From: Rubrobacter calidifluminis | Lineage (GTDB): Bacteria; Actinomycetota; Rubrobacteria; Rubrobacterales; Rubrobacteraceae | Direction: 5' to 3' | Assembly (NCBI RefSeq): GCF_028617075.1 | Contig: NZ_JAQKGV010000001.1 | Span: 1 to 64,000, forward strand | Length of the DNA stretch: 64,000 bases | Shown: piece by piece, positions 1 through 8,840 of the stretch | How positions within the stretch are numbered: the first letter of the stretch is position 1 | How the letters are laid out: every line of letters begins with the position of its first letter | Position numbers and translations under genes: made by a program | The notes under the pieces: generated by a model | Told to the model about the DNA's origin: nothing | Databases searched by the model: none | Seen by the model: the letters and a program-made list of their open reading frames with translations, nothing else

Positions 1-2
1 GC

Positions 3-737
3 CTGTATGCGGTGCCCGAGCTTTCGGGGGTGGCGGGAGGGCTCGCGGTGTCGGCGGTGTTTCTCGGGTTGCGTGCCAGGAGGATAGGGAGGACGAGGGT
101 GCCCGTAAGGGAGCTCGCGCCGTACGGGTTTTTGCTCGCCTCGCTCGCCTTTGCGAACGGGGTGGGGCCGGTGCGAGATTTTCTCGGTGGGTCCTTCGTG
201 TTCGAGGGGCCGGGGCCGTGGCTGCTGCTCTCGTCCGCCTTCGCCGCGCTCCTGCTCGGGGTGGGGAGGAGGGCGTTCACCGGTGCCCTCGGGAGGGCTG
301 CCGGCCAGTGGCTTCCGGTGGCCGGGACGATCTTCGCCTTCATTCTCGCCGGGGAGGTCGTCGCCGAGAGCGGGGCGGCGGCGCTGCTCGCGGGGGGTGC
401 GGCGGCGTTGCTGGGCGGGGCTTACGCGGCGGCGAGCCCGCTCGTGGGGGCGCTCGGGGGTTTCCTGACCGGTTCGAACACCGGGTCGAACGCGCTCTTC
501 ATGCCGTTTCAGATCGGGGCCGCCCACGGCACGGGCGGACGGGAGGCGCTCGTGGCCGCCCTGCAGAACGTCGCGGGGAGCCAGTCGAACATGCTCGCTC
601 CACAGAGAGTCGTGCTCGCGGCGACGGCGACCGGGTTGCTCGGGCAGGAGGGCAAGGTCGTCCGGATGGTCGCGCCGCCGGTGGCGGTCTCTCTGCTGGT
701 GCTCGTCGCGGTCGGGGTTTTGAGAGTGGTCTTTTGA
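3..737 (+). CDS. L-lactate permease family transporter, C-terminal part (5' end outside window)
   Basis: This is the C-terminal part of an LctP/LldP-family proton-coupled lactate or glycolate permease in the cytoplasmic membrane. The frame is open to the left edge, so the true start lies outside; the GTG at 12 is only an internal codon. About seven hydrophobic segments are visible. The family signature is clear: GGFLTGSNTGSNALFMPFQ near residue 155 and VAALQNVAGSQSNML followed by ATATGLLGQEG near residue 205. It is followed by a separate membrane-protein gene. Substrate cannot be read from this fragment; a 2-hydroxy monocarboxylate is the family expectation. Confidence 0.85.
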   Translation: MYAVPELSGVAGGLAVSAVFLGLRARRIGRTRVPVRELAPYGFLLASLAFANGVGPVRDFLGGSFVFEGPGPWLLLSSAFAALLLGVGRRAFTGALGRAAGQWLPVAGTIFAFILAGEVVAESGAAALLAGGAAALLGGAYAAASPLVGALGGFLTGSNTGSNALFMPFQIGAAHGTGGREALVAALQNVAGSQSNMLAPQRVVLAATATGLLGQEGKVVRMVAPPVAVSLLVLVAVGVLRVVF

Positions 738-772
738 GGGCCCCGTGTCGTACAGGGGTTATAATGCCCGGC

Positions 773-1345
773 ATGAGCGAGATTCTGGCGGTAGGAATAG
801 GGGTCGGGCTCGCGGCGGCGGCCGGGGTCAGGGCTTACATCCCGGTACTCGTCGTCGGGGTTTTCGCCCTCATCGGCACGCTCGCGTTACACCGACCCTT
901 CGGTGTGCTGGACGGAGGGGTGGCGCTCGGTGCACTGGTCGTGCTGGCGCTGCTCGAGGTGGGGCTCGACAAGGCTGGGCGGGCGAGCCGGGTTCTCGAC
1001 TACGTGCAGTTTCCGGTCCGGATGGCCGCGGGCGCGGTACTGTTCGCGGTCGCGCTCGGGGTGGGCGTGGGTCAGGCGGCCGTTCTGGAGCTCGTCGCGG
1101 GGGGTGTCATCGCGGGTATCGTCGCCGCACTGAAGATGGTGTTGCGTCCGGTCGGGGGAGGGACCGGGGTCTCCGCGGGTTTCCTCAGCCTGTGCGAGGA
1201 TCTCACCGGCCTCATAGGCGGGGTCGTCTCGGTGTTCGTGCCCTACATCGCCCTCGTGCCGGTCGCCTTTCTGTTGTTCTTCTACTATCGTGTGAAGCGC
1301 CGGCGGGGGAGGAAGTACCGGGGGCTGCGCATCCTCGGGGACTAG
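773..1345 (+). CDS. DUF4126-type integral membrane protein
   Basis: This is a 190-residue very hydrophobic protein with five or six membrane segments and a basic cytoplasmic tail (RVKRRRGRKYR). The N-terminal pattern SEILAVGIGVGLAAAAGVRAY and the internal SLCEDLTGLIGG resemble the DUF4126 family; function is unknown. The ATG at 773 is preferred over the ATG at 764, because TATAAT at 760-765 overlaps the upstream ATG and would place the transcript start at or near 773, a leaderless arrangement. The -35 element is not convincing, so the start remains uncertain. The gene stands between the permease and a kinase gene and shows no clear functional link with either. Confidence 0.65.
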   Translation: MSEILAVGIGVGLAAAAGVRAYIPVLVVGVFALIGTLALHRPFGVLDGGVALGALVVLALLEVGLDKAGRASRVLDYVQFPVRMAAGAVLFAVALGVGVGQAAVLELVAGGVIAGIVAALKMVLRPVGGGTGVSAGFLSLCEDLTGLIGGVVSVFVPYIALVPVAFLLFFYYRVKRRRGRKYRGLRILGD

Positions 1346-1386
1346 GGGACTGCCGGACGCAACCGCTCTCTCACGCGGGGGTGTCT

Positions 1387-2337
1387 ATGGCGGAGCAGGA
1401 GATCACCATCGTCAAGGGGGACCGCAGGGCCGTGTTCTCGCGGGGTATCCTCGCGCAGGTGCTGGCCCAGGCCGGGGCCCGGATGGAGATGGCCTACAGG
1501 ATCGCGAGCGAGGTAAGGGCCGAGCTTCTCGCCGAGGAGCGCTATCTGGTCGAGGAGGAGGAAGTCCTGGCCCGGGCCCGTGCGAAGCTCCAGATCTACG
1601 ACGCACTGGTCGTCAGCCGCCTGGACAAGTGGCGCATCCTGAGGGAGACGACGGAGCCGGTCATCGTGCTCATCGGGGGTGCGACCGGGGTGGGTACCAG
1701 CACCCTTGCTGCGGACGTGGCGCGCCGGCTGAACATCCAGAGCGTCATCGGGACGGATTCGATCCGTGAGATCCTGCGGCGGGCGATAAGTCCGGATCTG
1801 TTGCCCACGCTGCACAAGAGCTCGTACAACGTGGCGCGGGAGGACATACGGGTCCCGGTCGACGACGAGGAGCTCGTACTCTACGGCTACCGCTCGCAGG
1901 CCTCCCAGGTCGCCGTCGGGGTCGAGGCGCTGGTCGAGCGGGGGCTCAAGGAGGGGACCAACCTGGTCATAGAGGGGGTGCACCTCGCCCCCGAGATCGT
2001 ACTGGACAGGTATCGCGATCACCCGAACGTCTGCTCGCTGGTGGTCTACCTCTCGGACCCGGAGGTCCATCGCGACCGCTTCCACATCCGCGCGCTCGGT
2101 ACCTCGATGCGTCGTCCGGCGGAGGAATACATCGCCCACTTCGAGCAGATACGCAGGATACACGACTACATCCGCGAGAGCGCCCGCCGGGTCGGGACCT
2201 ACGCGGTTGAAAATATCTCGATAGAGACGACTTCTGATGCGGCCGTCGCGTTCGTGGCGAACAGGATCTCGGGGATGGCCGAGAAGGCCCGCGGCAAGAA
2301 GAGCTCCCTCCTGCTCGACGCCGGGGGCCGGGCGTGA
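1387..2337 (+). CDS. 2-phosphoglycerate kinase-like P-loop kinase
   Basis: This is a 316-residue protein resembling archaeal 2-phosphoglycerate kinase, which phosphorylates 2-phosphoglycerate to 2,3-bisphosphoglycerate, the precursor of the thermoprotectant cyclic 2,3-diphosphoglycerate. Residues 1-90 form an ATP-cone-like N-terminal domain (KGDRRAVFSRGIL, then MEMAYRIASEV). The P-loop GGATGVGTST is at residues 97-106, followed by a kinase core with GTDSIREILRR and VIEGVHLAPEI. The N-terminal domain plus this P-loop is the domain order of the methanogen enzyme. The activity is inferred from family resemblance; no cyclic 2,3-diphosphoglycerate synthetase gene lies nearby. A purine-rich stretch just before the ATG at 1387 sets the start; a GTG at 1381 is possible. 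Confidence 0.72.
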   Translation: MAEQEITIVKGDRRAVFSRGILAQVLAQAGARMEMAYRIASEVRAELLAEERYLVEEEEVLARARAKLQIYDALVVSRLDKWRILRETTEPVIVLIGGATGVGTSTLAADVARRLNIQSVIGTDSIREILRRAISPDLLPTLHKSSYNVAREDIRVPVDDEELVLYGYRSQASQVAVGVEALVERGLKEGTNLVIEGVHLAPEIVLDRYRDHPNVCSLVVYLSDPEVHRDRFHIRALGTSMRRPAEEYIAHFEQIRRIHDYIRESARRVGTYAVENISIETTSDAAVAFVANRISGMAEKARGKKSSLLLDAGGRA

Positions 2338-2359
2338 GGATACCCCCGGCGCTTGAAGG

Positions 2360-2365
2360 TACAAT
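2360..2365 (+). promoter_or_regulatory. Candidate -10 box (TACAAT) before the YtxH-like gene
   Basis: TACAAT lies 33 bases before the ATG at 2398, with an AGGAGG ribosome binding site between them. No convincing -35 box is seen, so this is a weak promoter call. Confidence 0.3.
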
Positions 2366-2397
2366 ACGCGGTGGCGAGCTACAGGAGGTAGCCGGAG

Positions 2398-2745
2398 ATG
2401 TTGGACAGAGGGCGGCTCGGGACCTTTGTGCTCGGCACCGTTGCGGGCATCCTCACGGGGGTGTTCATCGCTCCCAGGAGTGGCAGGGAGCTCAGGAACG
2501 CCCTTGCCAACCGCGCCGGTGAGGTTCGGGAACGAAGCCGCGAAGGTTATTTCGAGACCCGGGAGAGGATGAGGGAGAGGTTCGCGAGTCCCCTGCCTCA
2601 CGAGACGGGGGTGAGGGGCGGAGGTGATGGTGAGAGGCGTCTGCCGGACGAGACGGAGCTCTACGAGCGGGTGCGCAGGACGCAGGAACTCATAAGGTCC
2701 CGCCTGCGGCAGGAGGGTGCAGACCGCAACGGAAGGGGGCGCTGA
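2398..2745 (+). CDS. YtxH-like small membrane protein
   Basis: This is a 115-residue protein with one N-terminal membrane segment (LGTFVLGTVAGILTGVFIAP, about residues 7-26), directly followed by SGRELR. That is the usual YtxH / gas-vesicle-GvpP-like layout of glycine-rich helix plus P-R-S-G-x-E-x-R. The rest is a charged, arginine- and glutamate-rich region likely to form a coiled coil or to be disordered. An AGGAGG site sits about eight bases before the ATG. Family members are often stress-induced in Firmicutes and Actinobacteria; the molecular role is unknown. The next gene starts two bases after its stop, so they are probably cotranscribed. Confidence 0.65.
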   Translation: MLDRGRLGTFVLGTVAGILTGVFIAPRSGRELRNALANRAGEVRERSREGYFETRERMRERFASPLPHETGVRGGGDGERRLPDETELYERVRRTQELIRSRLRQEGADRNGRGR

Positions 2746-2747
2746 TC

Positions 2748-3422
2748 TTGCGTCGGGGTATAAGGCGCGCGTATCTCGCCTTGCCAGCGATCGAGGATCT
2801 TGACCCTGAGGACGTACGCTCGGTCCCTGGCCTTGCCGGGGCGATCTCCTACTGGTCCGGGGGCAGTGACGCTGGAGACTGGCTGCGAGCGGTGTTTGAG
2901 GAATGGGGTAGGGTCGGGTTCGTCATGAGGAAGGACGGCGAGGTTCAGGGGTTCGTGCTCTACGGTCCCCGCAGCCACCTGCCGCGGGTCGGGGAGTACC
3001 GGCTGGGGCATCTGGAGGAGGGACGGGTGTTCCTCGCGTACGCCAAGGGGGATGCGAGGGTGCGGCGTCACCTCATGGTGCACATGTTCAGGGATCTCAG
3101 AGGGCGCGGTATCGGGGATATCGACGCGATCGCCAGCGACTTCGGGACCGGCTGGCACCTGCCCACGCGCTTCCTGCTCGGGTGCGGGTGGCGGCCGGTG
3201 CGACAAGGCTGGAAGGGAGGGCAGCTCTACACGCTGGTCCGTACGGACCTGGCGAACACCGTGGAGGTCAGGGAGCTCGCCCGGGATCTCCTCGGGCGGG
3301 TCAGGATGCCATCGCTGAAGCCCTCGGGCGGCATCATCCCGGGCACGCTCACGCACAGCCGCCCCGCCCGCGAGCATTTCAGCGAGGCGGAACATCCTCC
3401 CGAGGGCTGCTACATCGCGTAG
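2748..3422 (+). CDS. Putative GNAT-fold N-acetyltransferase
   Basis: This is a 224-residue soluble protein starting at TTG 2748 after a GGAAGGGGG ribosome binding site. The middle part (GFVMRKDGEVQGFVLYGP, then VFLAYAKGDARVRRHLMVHMFRDLRGRGIGDIDAIA) has the strand-helix pattern of GNAT acetyltransferases, including an R/G-rich acetyl-CoA-like loop. The C-terminal 40 residues look disordered and end in a proline-rich tail. Substrate is unknown. Its 3' end overlaps the 3' end of the opposing sensor kinase gene by 13 bases, which may matter for transcription readthrough. The GNAT assignment is from pattern recognition only. Confidence 0.55.
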   Translation: MRRGIRRAYLALPAIEDLDPEDVRSVPGLAGAISYWSGGSDAGDWLRAVFEEWGRVGFVMRKDGEVQGFVLYGPRSHLPRVGEYRLGHLEEGRVFLAYAKGDARVRRHLMVHMFRDLRGRGIGDIDAIASDFGTGWHLPTRFLLGCGWRPVRQGWKGGQLYTLVRTDLANTVEVRELARDLLGRVRMPSLKPSGGIIPGTLTHSRPAREHFSEAEHPPEGCYIA

Positions 3423-5296
3423 CTCGAGGAGCGGGGCAGGGGGGTCTTCGGGAGCTGGACGCTGAAGGTTGAACCTTCTCCGGGCCTGCTCTTCACCGAG
3501 ATGTTGCCCCCGTGCAGCTCGACGATCTTCTTGCTTATGGCTAGCCCGAGTCCCGTGCCTCCGGTGGCGCGCGAGCGGGTCTTGTCCACCCGGTAGAAGC
3601 GTTCGAAGAGCTGTGGGATGTCTTCCTGGGGGATGCCGATGCCGGTGTCGCTCACGTGCACGATCAGGAAATGCTCCTCCTCCTCGACCGAGACGTGCAC
3701 TCTGTCGCCCGTCTCCGAGTACTTTATGGCGTTGTCGAGCAGGTTCAGGAAGACCTGGTAGATCTTCTGGGCGTCGCACACGCAGGGGTGCGGGGAGTCG
3801 TTTTCAATGCTGAGGGAGATGCCGAAGCGCTCGGCCTTGGTCCGCACGCTGTCCAGCGAGTTGTGCAGGATGGCGCTGAGATCGGCCTGCCCCACTTCCA
3901 GCGAGTACTGCCAGGAGTCCATCTGGCTCAGGGTGAGAAGCTCCTCGACCATCGAACGGATGCGCTTGAGCTCGCCCTGCGCGAGCTCAAGCGCCCGGTG
4001 CTCCATCGGCCCGAGCTTATCCCTGGCCCCCCCCGAGACGAGATCTACCGCGCTCTGGATCGTCGTGAGGGGGGTGCGCAGTTCGTGCGAGACGTCGGAG
4101 ACGAAATCCGTCTTGGTTCTCTCCAGGAGCCTGCGCTCCGTGATGTCCCGCACGGCGAGGATTATCCCCGACGAGCCTGCCTCCTCCCGGCTCATCTGTG
4201 CCGCGTAGGACCAGTAGATCTTGTCCCCGCAGGAGATCTCGCGCACCGCCACGCCGTTGGTCGAGGCTTCGTTTATGCACTGCATGATCTCTCCGGGCAG
4301 GCCTACCTCTTTTATGTTTCTGCCCACGTCGGACTTGCGCACGCCGAGCGTCCGGGTGGCCACCCGGTTGGTCATCGTGATGCGGCCGTCCAGGTCGGTA
4401 GAGAGGACCGCTTCCGGGGTGGCCTCAAGCACGGCTTCGAGCCGGCTCTTCTGTTCCTGGAGCTCGCCTACGTAGTGTTCGAGTTCCTCGGCCATGTAGT
4501 TGAAGGCGCGGGCGACCTCGCCGAGCTCGTCCCGCCGCTCCACCGGTATCCTGGTGTAGCTGCCCGAGGCGAGCTTTATGGCAGCGTCCCGGGTGTCGGA
4601 GAGCGGGCGGGTTATCCTGCGCGTGAGCATCAGACTCGCGGCTCCCGAAAACACAATGCTCCCGGCGACGGCCCCCATTATCCCGTAACGCAGGTAGGCG
4701 AGGGCCTTGTAGAGTCCGTCCCAGGGCGCCCTGTAGGCCATGACACCGTGCACCCGTCCTGCCGGATCTTCGAGCGGCCAGAGCGCCACGTAGCGGAACC
4801 CGTTCTGGACCAGACGCTCTTCCCCCTTGAGTTTTCCCCGCTCTGCTCTGGAGACCAACCCTGGGTTCAGGCCGAGCTCGGCGTAGGCGCGCCGCGGGGG
4901 GATGGCGTTGCCGGAGCTGTTGCGGGCCGAGAGCGGCTTGCCATCGGGCCCGATGTACAGCACCAGGAGGCCTGTCGGAGCAGCGATCTTGTCGACCAGC
5001 TCATCGGCATAGGAGCCAGGAGGGGGCAGGATGAAGTTGTCGGGCGAGATGGCCCCCGGAACCCGGGGGCGTATCATTTGTATGAGCATCCCCTCAGCCT
5101 CCTGGTTGGCGGCCTGAGAGCGCTGGAGCAGGAGCCGGCTCTCCACCTCGATCAGGCGGGCCTTGGCGAAGTAGTAGAAGGAGACCCCTATGATCAGGCT
5201 CGCCGCGGCCGATATGCCGACCAGGGCTACGAAGATCCTGGTCCGGAACGACGCGGCCCAGGAGGTCACCCTCCTGAGGATCTTCCAGGGACTCAC
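3410..5296 (-). CDS. Sensor histidine kinase, HAMP-PAS-HisKA-HATPase (PhoR/WalK type)
   Basis: This is a 628-residue membrane sensor kinase. Membrane segment 1 is at about residues 19-44, followed by an extracytoplasmic sensor region of about 160 residues, membrane segment 2 near 206-228, HAMP (RRITRPLSDTRDAAIKLASG), and a PAS domain beginning EAVLEATPEAVLSTDLDGRI. Then comes the HisKA box FVSDVSHELRTPLT with the phospho-accepting His. The ATPase domain shows NLLDNAIKYSE (N box), VSDTGIGIP (G1) and GGTGLGLAISKKI (G2). It starts at GTG and lies 12 bases after the response regulator gene, so the two form an operon. The architecture matches PhoR (phosphate) and WalK (cell wall); the sensed signal cannot be decided here. 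A pst operon is present 55 kb away in the same window. Confidence 0.9.
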   Translation of the reverse strand: MSPWKILRRVTSWAASFRTRIFVALVGISAAASLIIGVSFYYFAKARLIEVESRLLLQRSQAANQEAEGMLIQMIRPRVPGAISPDNFILPPPGSYADELVDKIAAPTGLLVLYIGPDGKPLSARNSSGNAIPPRRAYAELGLNPGLVSRAERGKLKGEERLVQNGFRYVALWPLEDPAGRVHGVMAYRAPWDGLYKALAYLRYGIMGAVAGSIVFSGAASLMLTRRITRPLSDTRDAAIKLASGSYTRIPVERRDELGEVARAFNYMAEELEHYVGELQEQKSRLEAVLEATPEAVLSTDLDGRITMTNRVATRTLGVRKSDVGRNIKEVGLPGEIMQCINEASTNGVAVREISCGDKIYWSYAAQMSREEAGSSGIILAVRDITERRLLERTKTDFVSDVSHELRTPLTTIQSAVDLVSGGARDKLGPMEHRALELAQGELKRIRSMVEELLTLSQMDSWQYSLEVGQADLSAILHNSLDSVRTKAERFGISLSIENDSPHPCVCDAQKIYQVFLNLLDNAIKYSETGDRVHVSVEEEEHFLIVHVSDTGIGIPQEDIPQLFERFYRVDKTRSRATGGTGLGLAISKKIVELHGGNISVKSRPGEGSTFSVQLPKTPLPRSSSYAM

Positions 5297-5308
5297 CGCC
5301 AGGACCCC

Positions 5309-6016
5309 CTACTCACGCCTCTCCGGGGGATGCTTGGCCGCCCGGTAACCCACGCTCGGAACTGTCTGGATTATCTCCGGCCGCGAGGGGTTGTTCTCTA
5401 TCTTGGAGCGCAACCGCGAGATGTGCACGTCTATGTAGCGGCTCGCCAGGTAGTGCGAGCCGGTGGAGACGGCGTTCGAGATCTGGGTGCGGGTGAACGC
5501 CTGCCCGGGACGCCGCATGAGGAGCGCCAGTATCTTGAACTCCGTGGGCGTGAGATCAACCGGTTTGCCGTCCTTGGTCGCCGTGTACCCTTCCAGATCA
5601 AGCTCTATGCCACCGTGCCGCAGCACCCCGTCGCGTACCCTGCCTTCCTGCCGGCCGAACCGGCGCAGGATGGCCCGGATGCGCGCCAGAAGCTCCTTGG
5701 TGTCGAACGGTTTGGTTATGTAGTCGTCCGCCCCGAGCTCGAGCCCCACGACCTTGTCCACCGACTGGCTCTTGGCCGTCAGCATGATCACCGGCACGTC
5801 GCTCTGCTGCCGCAGCTTCTTCAATACCTCAAACCCGCTCATCCTCGGCAGCATGATGTCCAGGATCACCAGGTCGAGCCTCTCCCGCCCCGCTATCTTC
5901 AGCGCCTCGGAGCCGTCCTTCGCCGTCAGAACCTCATAGCCCTCCGAGGCGAGCACTATCGAGATCACCTCGAGCAGGGCCTCGTCGTCGTCAACTATCA
6001 GAACCCGCTCTTCCAA
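5309..6016 (-). CDS. OmpR/PhoB-family response regulator
   Basis: This is a 235-residue response regulator. The receiver domain carries VLIVDDDEA at the N-terminus, the phospho-accepting Asp in LVILDIMLPRMSG, and the Thr/Lys pair in PVIMLTAKS and DDYITKPF. The C-terminal winged helix has DLTPTEFKILALLMRRPGQAF and the wing YIDVHISRLRSKIE. The start chosen is the TTG at 6016, because GGGAGG lies about eight bases upstream and the receiver begins immediately (LEERVLIVDDD). The open frame extends to 6115 without homology. It is the first gene of a two-gene operon with the sensor kinase and is divergent from dnaK. PhoP/PhoB-type regulators share this layout. Confidence 0.9.
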   Translation of the reverse strand: MEERVLIVDDDEALLEVISIVLASEGYEVLTAKDGSEALKIAGRERLDLVILDIMLPRMSGFEVLKKLRQQSDVPVIMLTAKSQSVDKVVGLELGADDYITKPFDTKELLARIRAILRRFGRQEGRVRDGVLRHGGIELDLEGYTATKDGKPVDLTPTEFKILALLMRRPGQAFTRTQISNAVSTGSHYLASRYIDVHISRLRSKIENNPSRPEIIQTVPSVGYRAAKHPPERRE

Positions 6017-6124
6017 CCCCAGAGCGCCTCCCGCTTCTCCGAATGCTTCGAAAGATCCTCTCCGTCCCAAAGGTAACACCAGACCACTAGATACTACCCC
6101 AACATCCCTGCTCACACAGGTGAC

Positions 6125-6150
6125 GATACAAGTGTAAACTTGAATGTATC
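6125..6150. promoter_or_regulatory. Imperfect palindrome over the dnaK promoter, candidate HspR operator
   Basis: GATACAAGT and ACTTG-AAT-GTATC form an inverted repeat with a 3-base bulge, containing a perfect CAAGT-N4-ACTTG core at 6129-6142. It overlaps the -35 box. CTTGAAT at 6139-6145 matches one half of the HAIR element (CTTGAGT-N7-ACTCAAG) at six of seven bases, but the second half is poor. HspR binding is therefore only a suggestion. Confidence 0.4.
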
Positions 6151-6168
6151 ACGCTAAGATTTTATAAT
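6140..6168 (+). promoter_or_regulatory. dnaK operon promoter, TTGAAT-N17-TATAAT
   Basis: A near-consensus vegetative promoter with TTGAAT at 6140-6145 and TATAAT at 6163-6168, 17 bases apart, lies 46 bases before dnaK. The -35 hexamer is identical to that of the groEL promoter at 43105. Confidence 0.75.
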
Positions 6169-6213
6169 CGTCGCCGACTGAGATCGAGGATATTTCCTGA
6201 TGGAGGTGCTTGG

Positions 6214-8124
6214 ATGGGCAAGAGCATAGGCATAGACCTTGGAACGACCAACAGCTGCGTGGCGGTACTCGAGGGTGGAGATCCCGTGGTGATTCCCAAC
6301 GCGGAGGGTGAACGTACGACGCCCTCGGTGGTCGCCTTCGACAAGCGGAGCGGGGAGCGGCTGGTGGGGCAGCTTGCCCGCAGGCAGGCGGTGACCAACC
6401 CGGACCGGACGATCTACTCGATAAAGCGCTTCATGGGCAGGCGTTTTTCGGAGGTGAAGGCCGAGATCGAGCGGGTCGGGTATCCGGTGGTCTCCGGCAG
6501 CGGCGGGGACGTGCGGGTCAGGATAGGTGAGAAGGAGTACTCGCCGCCCGAGATCTCGGCGATGATCCTGCAGAAGCTCAAGCGGGACGCCGAGGAGTAT
6601 CTGGGCGAGGAGGTCACCGACGCGGTCATCACGGTGCCTGCGTACTTCGAGGATGCGCAGCGGCAGGCCACCAAGGATGCCGGCCGGATAGCCGGGCTCA
6701 ACGTCAAGAGGATCATAAACGAGCCGACGGCCGCTGCTCTCGCCTACGGGCTGGACAAGGAGAATGACCAGACGATTTTGGTCTTCGACCTCGGTGGGGG
6801 GACGTTCGACGTCTCCATCCTGGAGCTTGGTGACGGGGTCTTCGAGGTCAAGGCCACGAGCGGTAACAACCACCTCGGCGGCGACGACTTCGACGCCAGG
6901 GTCGTCGACTGGATGGTACAGGAGTTCAAGAAGGCCGAGGGGATAGACCTCTCACAGGACAAGATGGCGACGCAGCGGCTGGTGGAGGCGGCCGAGAAGG
7001 CCAAGAAGGAGCTCTCCTCGACCACCACGACGAACATCAACCTGCCGTTCATCACGGCCGATGCCAACGGCCCCAAGCACCTCGATCTCACGCTCACCCG
7101 CGCCAAGTTCAACGACCTGACCGCCGATCTTGTGGAGGCCACCGCTGGTCCGGTTCGCCAGGCGATGGAGGACGCGGGGCTCAGCAAGGGCGACGTCGAT
7201 CAGGTGATCCTGGTCGGCGGCTCGACCCGCATACCTGCGGTGCAGGAGAAGGTCAGGGAGCTTACGGGGAAGGACCCTCACAAGGGCATAAACCCCGATG
7301 AGGTCGTCGCGATAGGCGCGGCCATCCAGGCCGGAGTGCTCGCCGGTGAGGTCAAGGACGTGCTTTTGCTCGACGTCACGCCGCTCTCGTTGGGCATCGA
7401 GACCAAGGGCGGGGTGATGACCAAGCTCATTGAGCGCAACACGACCATCCCGACGCGCAAGAGCGAGGTCTTCACCACCGCAGAAGACAACCAGTCCTCC
7501 GTCGAGATCAAGGTGTACCAGGGCGAACGCGAGATCGCGGCGCACAACAAGCTCATCGGCAACTTCCAGCTCGTCGGGATACCACCGGCGCCGAGGGGGG
7601 TGCCGCAGATAGAGGTGACCTTCGACATCGACGCGAACGGCATCCTCAACGTCAGCGCCAAGGATCTCGGCACGGGCAGGGAGCAGAAGATCACGATAAC
7701 CGCCTCCAGCGGGCTCTCCGACGAGGAGATCGAGCAGATGGTGCGCGACGCGGAGGCGCACGCCGAGGAGGACCGGCGCCGCCGCGAGGAGGCCGAGGTC
7801 CGCAACAACGCGGACAACCTGGTCTACTCGATCGAGCGCAACCTCAAGGAACTCGACGGCAAGATCGACCAGCAGACCAGGGACGAGATCGAGAAAGCCC
7901 TCAAGGAGGCCAAGGAGGCGCTCGCCGGGGACGACATAGAGCAGATAAAGCAGAAGCAGGAGGCCCTGCTCACCGCCTCACACAAGCTCTCGCAGGTGCT
8001 CTACCAGCAGGCCCAGGAACAGCAGCAGTCCTCAAGCGGCCAGCAGGGTGGCTCCGACGAAGACGTCGTCGAGGACGCAGAGGTCATAGACGAGGAGGAC
8101 GACGAGGAGAAGCGCAACAGATAG
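6214..8124 (+). CDS. dnaK: Chaperone DnaK (Hsp70)
   Basis: This is a 636-residue cytoplasmic Hsp70 chaperone that binds unfolded peptides in an ATP-driven cycle with DnaJ and GrpE. The N-terminus [17 protein letters not shown] is the phosphate-1 motif of the actin-like ATPase. [14 protein letters not shown] (phosphate 2) and [13 protein letters not shown] (adenosine motif) follow. The linker [15 protein letters not shown] leads to the substrate-binding domain and an acidic C-terminal tail ending in [18 protein letters not shown] site precedes the ATG. It is the first gene of dnaK-grpE-dnaJ-hspR, the actinobacterial arrangement in which the last gene represses the operon. Confidence 0.98.
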   Translation: MGKSIGIDLGTTNSCVAVLEGGDPVVIPNAEGERTTPSVVAFDKRSGERLVGQLARRQAVTNPDRTIYSIKRFMGRRFSEVKAEIERVGYPVVSGSGGDVRVRIGEKEYSPPEISAMILQKLKRDAEEYLGEEVTDAVITVPAYFEDAQRQATKDAGRIAGLNVKRIINEPTAAALAYGLDKENDQTILVFDLGGGTFDVSILELGDGVFEVKATSGNNHLGGDDFDARVVDWMVQEFKKAEGIDLSQDKMATQRLVEAAEKAKKELSSTTTTNINLPFITADANGPKHLDLTLTRAKFNDLTADLVEATAGPVRQAMEDAGLSKGDVDQVILVGGSTRIPAVQEKVRELTGKDPHKGINPDEVVAIGAAIQAGVLAGEVKDVLLLDVTPLSLGIETKGGVMTKLIERNTTIPTRKSEVFTTAEDNQSSVEIKVYQGEREIAAHNKLIGNFQLVGIPPAPRGVPQIEVTFDIDANGILNVSAKDLGTGREQKITITASSGLSDEEIEQMVRDAEAHAEEDRRRREEAEVRNNADNLVYSIERNLKELDGKIDQQTRDEIEKALKEAKEALAGDDIEQIKQKQEALLTASHKLSQVLYQQAQEQQQSSSGQQGGSDEDVVEDAEVIDEEDDEEKRNR

Positions 8125-8134
8125 CGTCTGTTAT

Positions 8135-8165
8135 CGCGGGGACGGCGGGTCTGCCGTCCCCCGCG
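8135..8165 (+). other. Strong hairpin between dnaK and grpE
   Basis: CGCGGGGACGGC pairs with GCCGTCCCCCGCG around a six-base loop, giving a 12-bp stem with one bulged C. No T-run follows, so it is not a good intrinsic terminator. It may protect the dnaK mRNA end or lower grpE expression relative to dnaK. Confidence 0.55.
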
Positions 8166-8186
8166 TGCGTGGGAGGAAGGTTGGCT

Positions 8187-8828
8187 TTGAGCAGCGAAGA
8201 GAAAAACGAGAGAGAGAACGAGGTCCGCGAAGAGCCGCCGGCGGGTGGATCCGTGGGCGAGCAGCCCGCTTCCGCCGCGGAGAAGACCCCGCAGCAGGAA
8301 GCCGAGGAGGTACCTGCGGCGGACGCCGGGAAGGAGACTCCCGTCGTGGGCGGGGAGGGGCCCGGTGTCAAGGAGGAGATCTGCCGCCTGCAGGAGGAGC
8401 TCGAGGCTACGCGGCATGAACGGGACGAGTACCTGGATACCCTGAAGCGCCTCAAGGCCGAGTTCGAGAACAGCCGCAAGCGGCAGGAGCGTGAGCGGGC
8501 GAAGATCGTCGAGCTCGCCTCCGAGCGGCTGGTGAGGGAGCTACTGCCCGTTCTTGACAACCTCGAGCGGGCGCTGGAGTCTGAGGGAGACATCCGGGAA
8601 GGTGTCCGGGCCACCCGGGACCAGCTGCTGGGGGTCCTCGAGCAGGAGGGGCTCATCCCGGTCGCCTCCGACGGGCAACACTTCGATCCCAGCGTGCACG
8701 AGGCCGTCATGAGCCAGCCCTCTGAGGAGCACGAGGAGGGTGTGATAGTCCAGACCTTCCAGCGGGGTTATCTGCTCAACGGCAAGCCGATACGTCCCGC
8801 GAAGGTGGTGGTAGCGAGGCGGACCTGA
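8187..8828 (+). CDS. grpE: Nucleotide exchange factor GrpE
   Basis: This is a 213-residue cochaperone that releases ADP from DnaK. The first 65 residues are acidic and likely disordered. A long dimerising helix follows ([20 protein letters not shown] onward), with the GrpE signature [18 protein letters not shown] and the C-terminal beta domain ending [25 protein letters not shown] 8187 is chosen because GGAGGA lies eight bases upstream; the earlier in-frame GTG at 8169 and TTG at 8181 overlap the ribosome binding site itself. dnaJ starts 12 bases after its stop. Confidence 0.95.
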   Translation: MSSEEKNERENEVREEPPAGGSVGEQPASAAEKTPQQEAEEVPAADAGKETPVVGGEGPGVKEEICRLQEELEATRHERDEYLDTLKRLKAEFENSRKRQERERAKIVELASERLVRELLPVLDNLERALESEGDIREGVRATRDQLLGVLEQEGLIPVASDGQHFDPSVHEAVMSQPSEEHEEGVIVQTFQRGYLLNGKPIRPAKVVVARRT

Positions 8829-8840
8829 GGTAAGAGGGAG

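Noticed and set aside
3656..6076. Very long plus-strand open frame opposite the sensor kinase and response regulator
   Set aside because: It is the antisense of two certain genes; high GC suppresses stop codons and the translation is low-complexity, rich in Arg, Pro and His.
6139..6159. Canonical HAIR element (CTTGAGT-N7-ACTCAAG) at the dnaK promoter
   Set aside because: The left half matches six of seven bases, but the right half matches only three of seven, so only a degenerate or different HspR site can be claimed.
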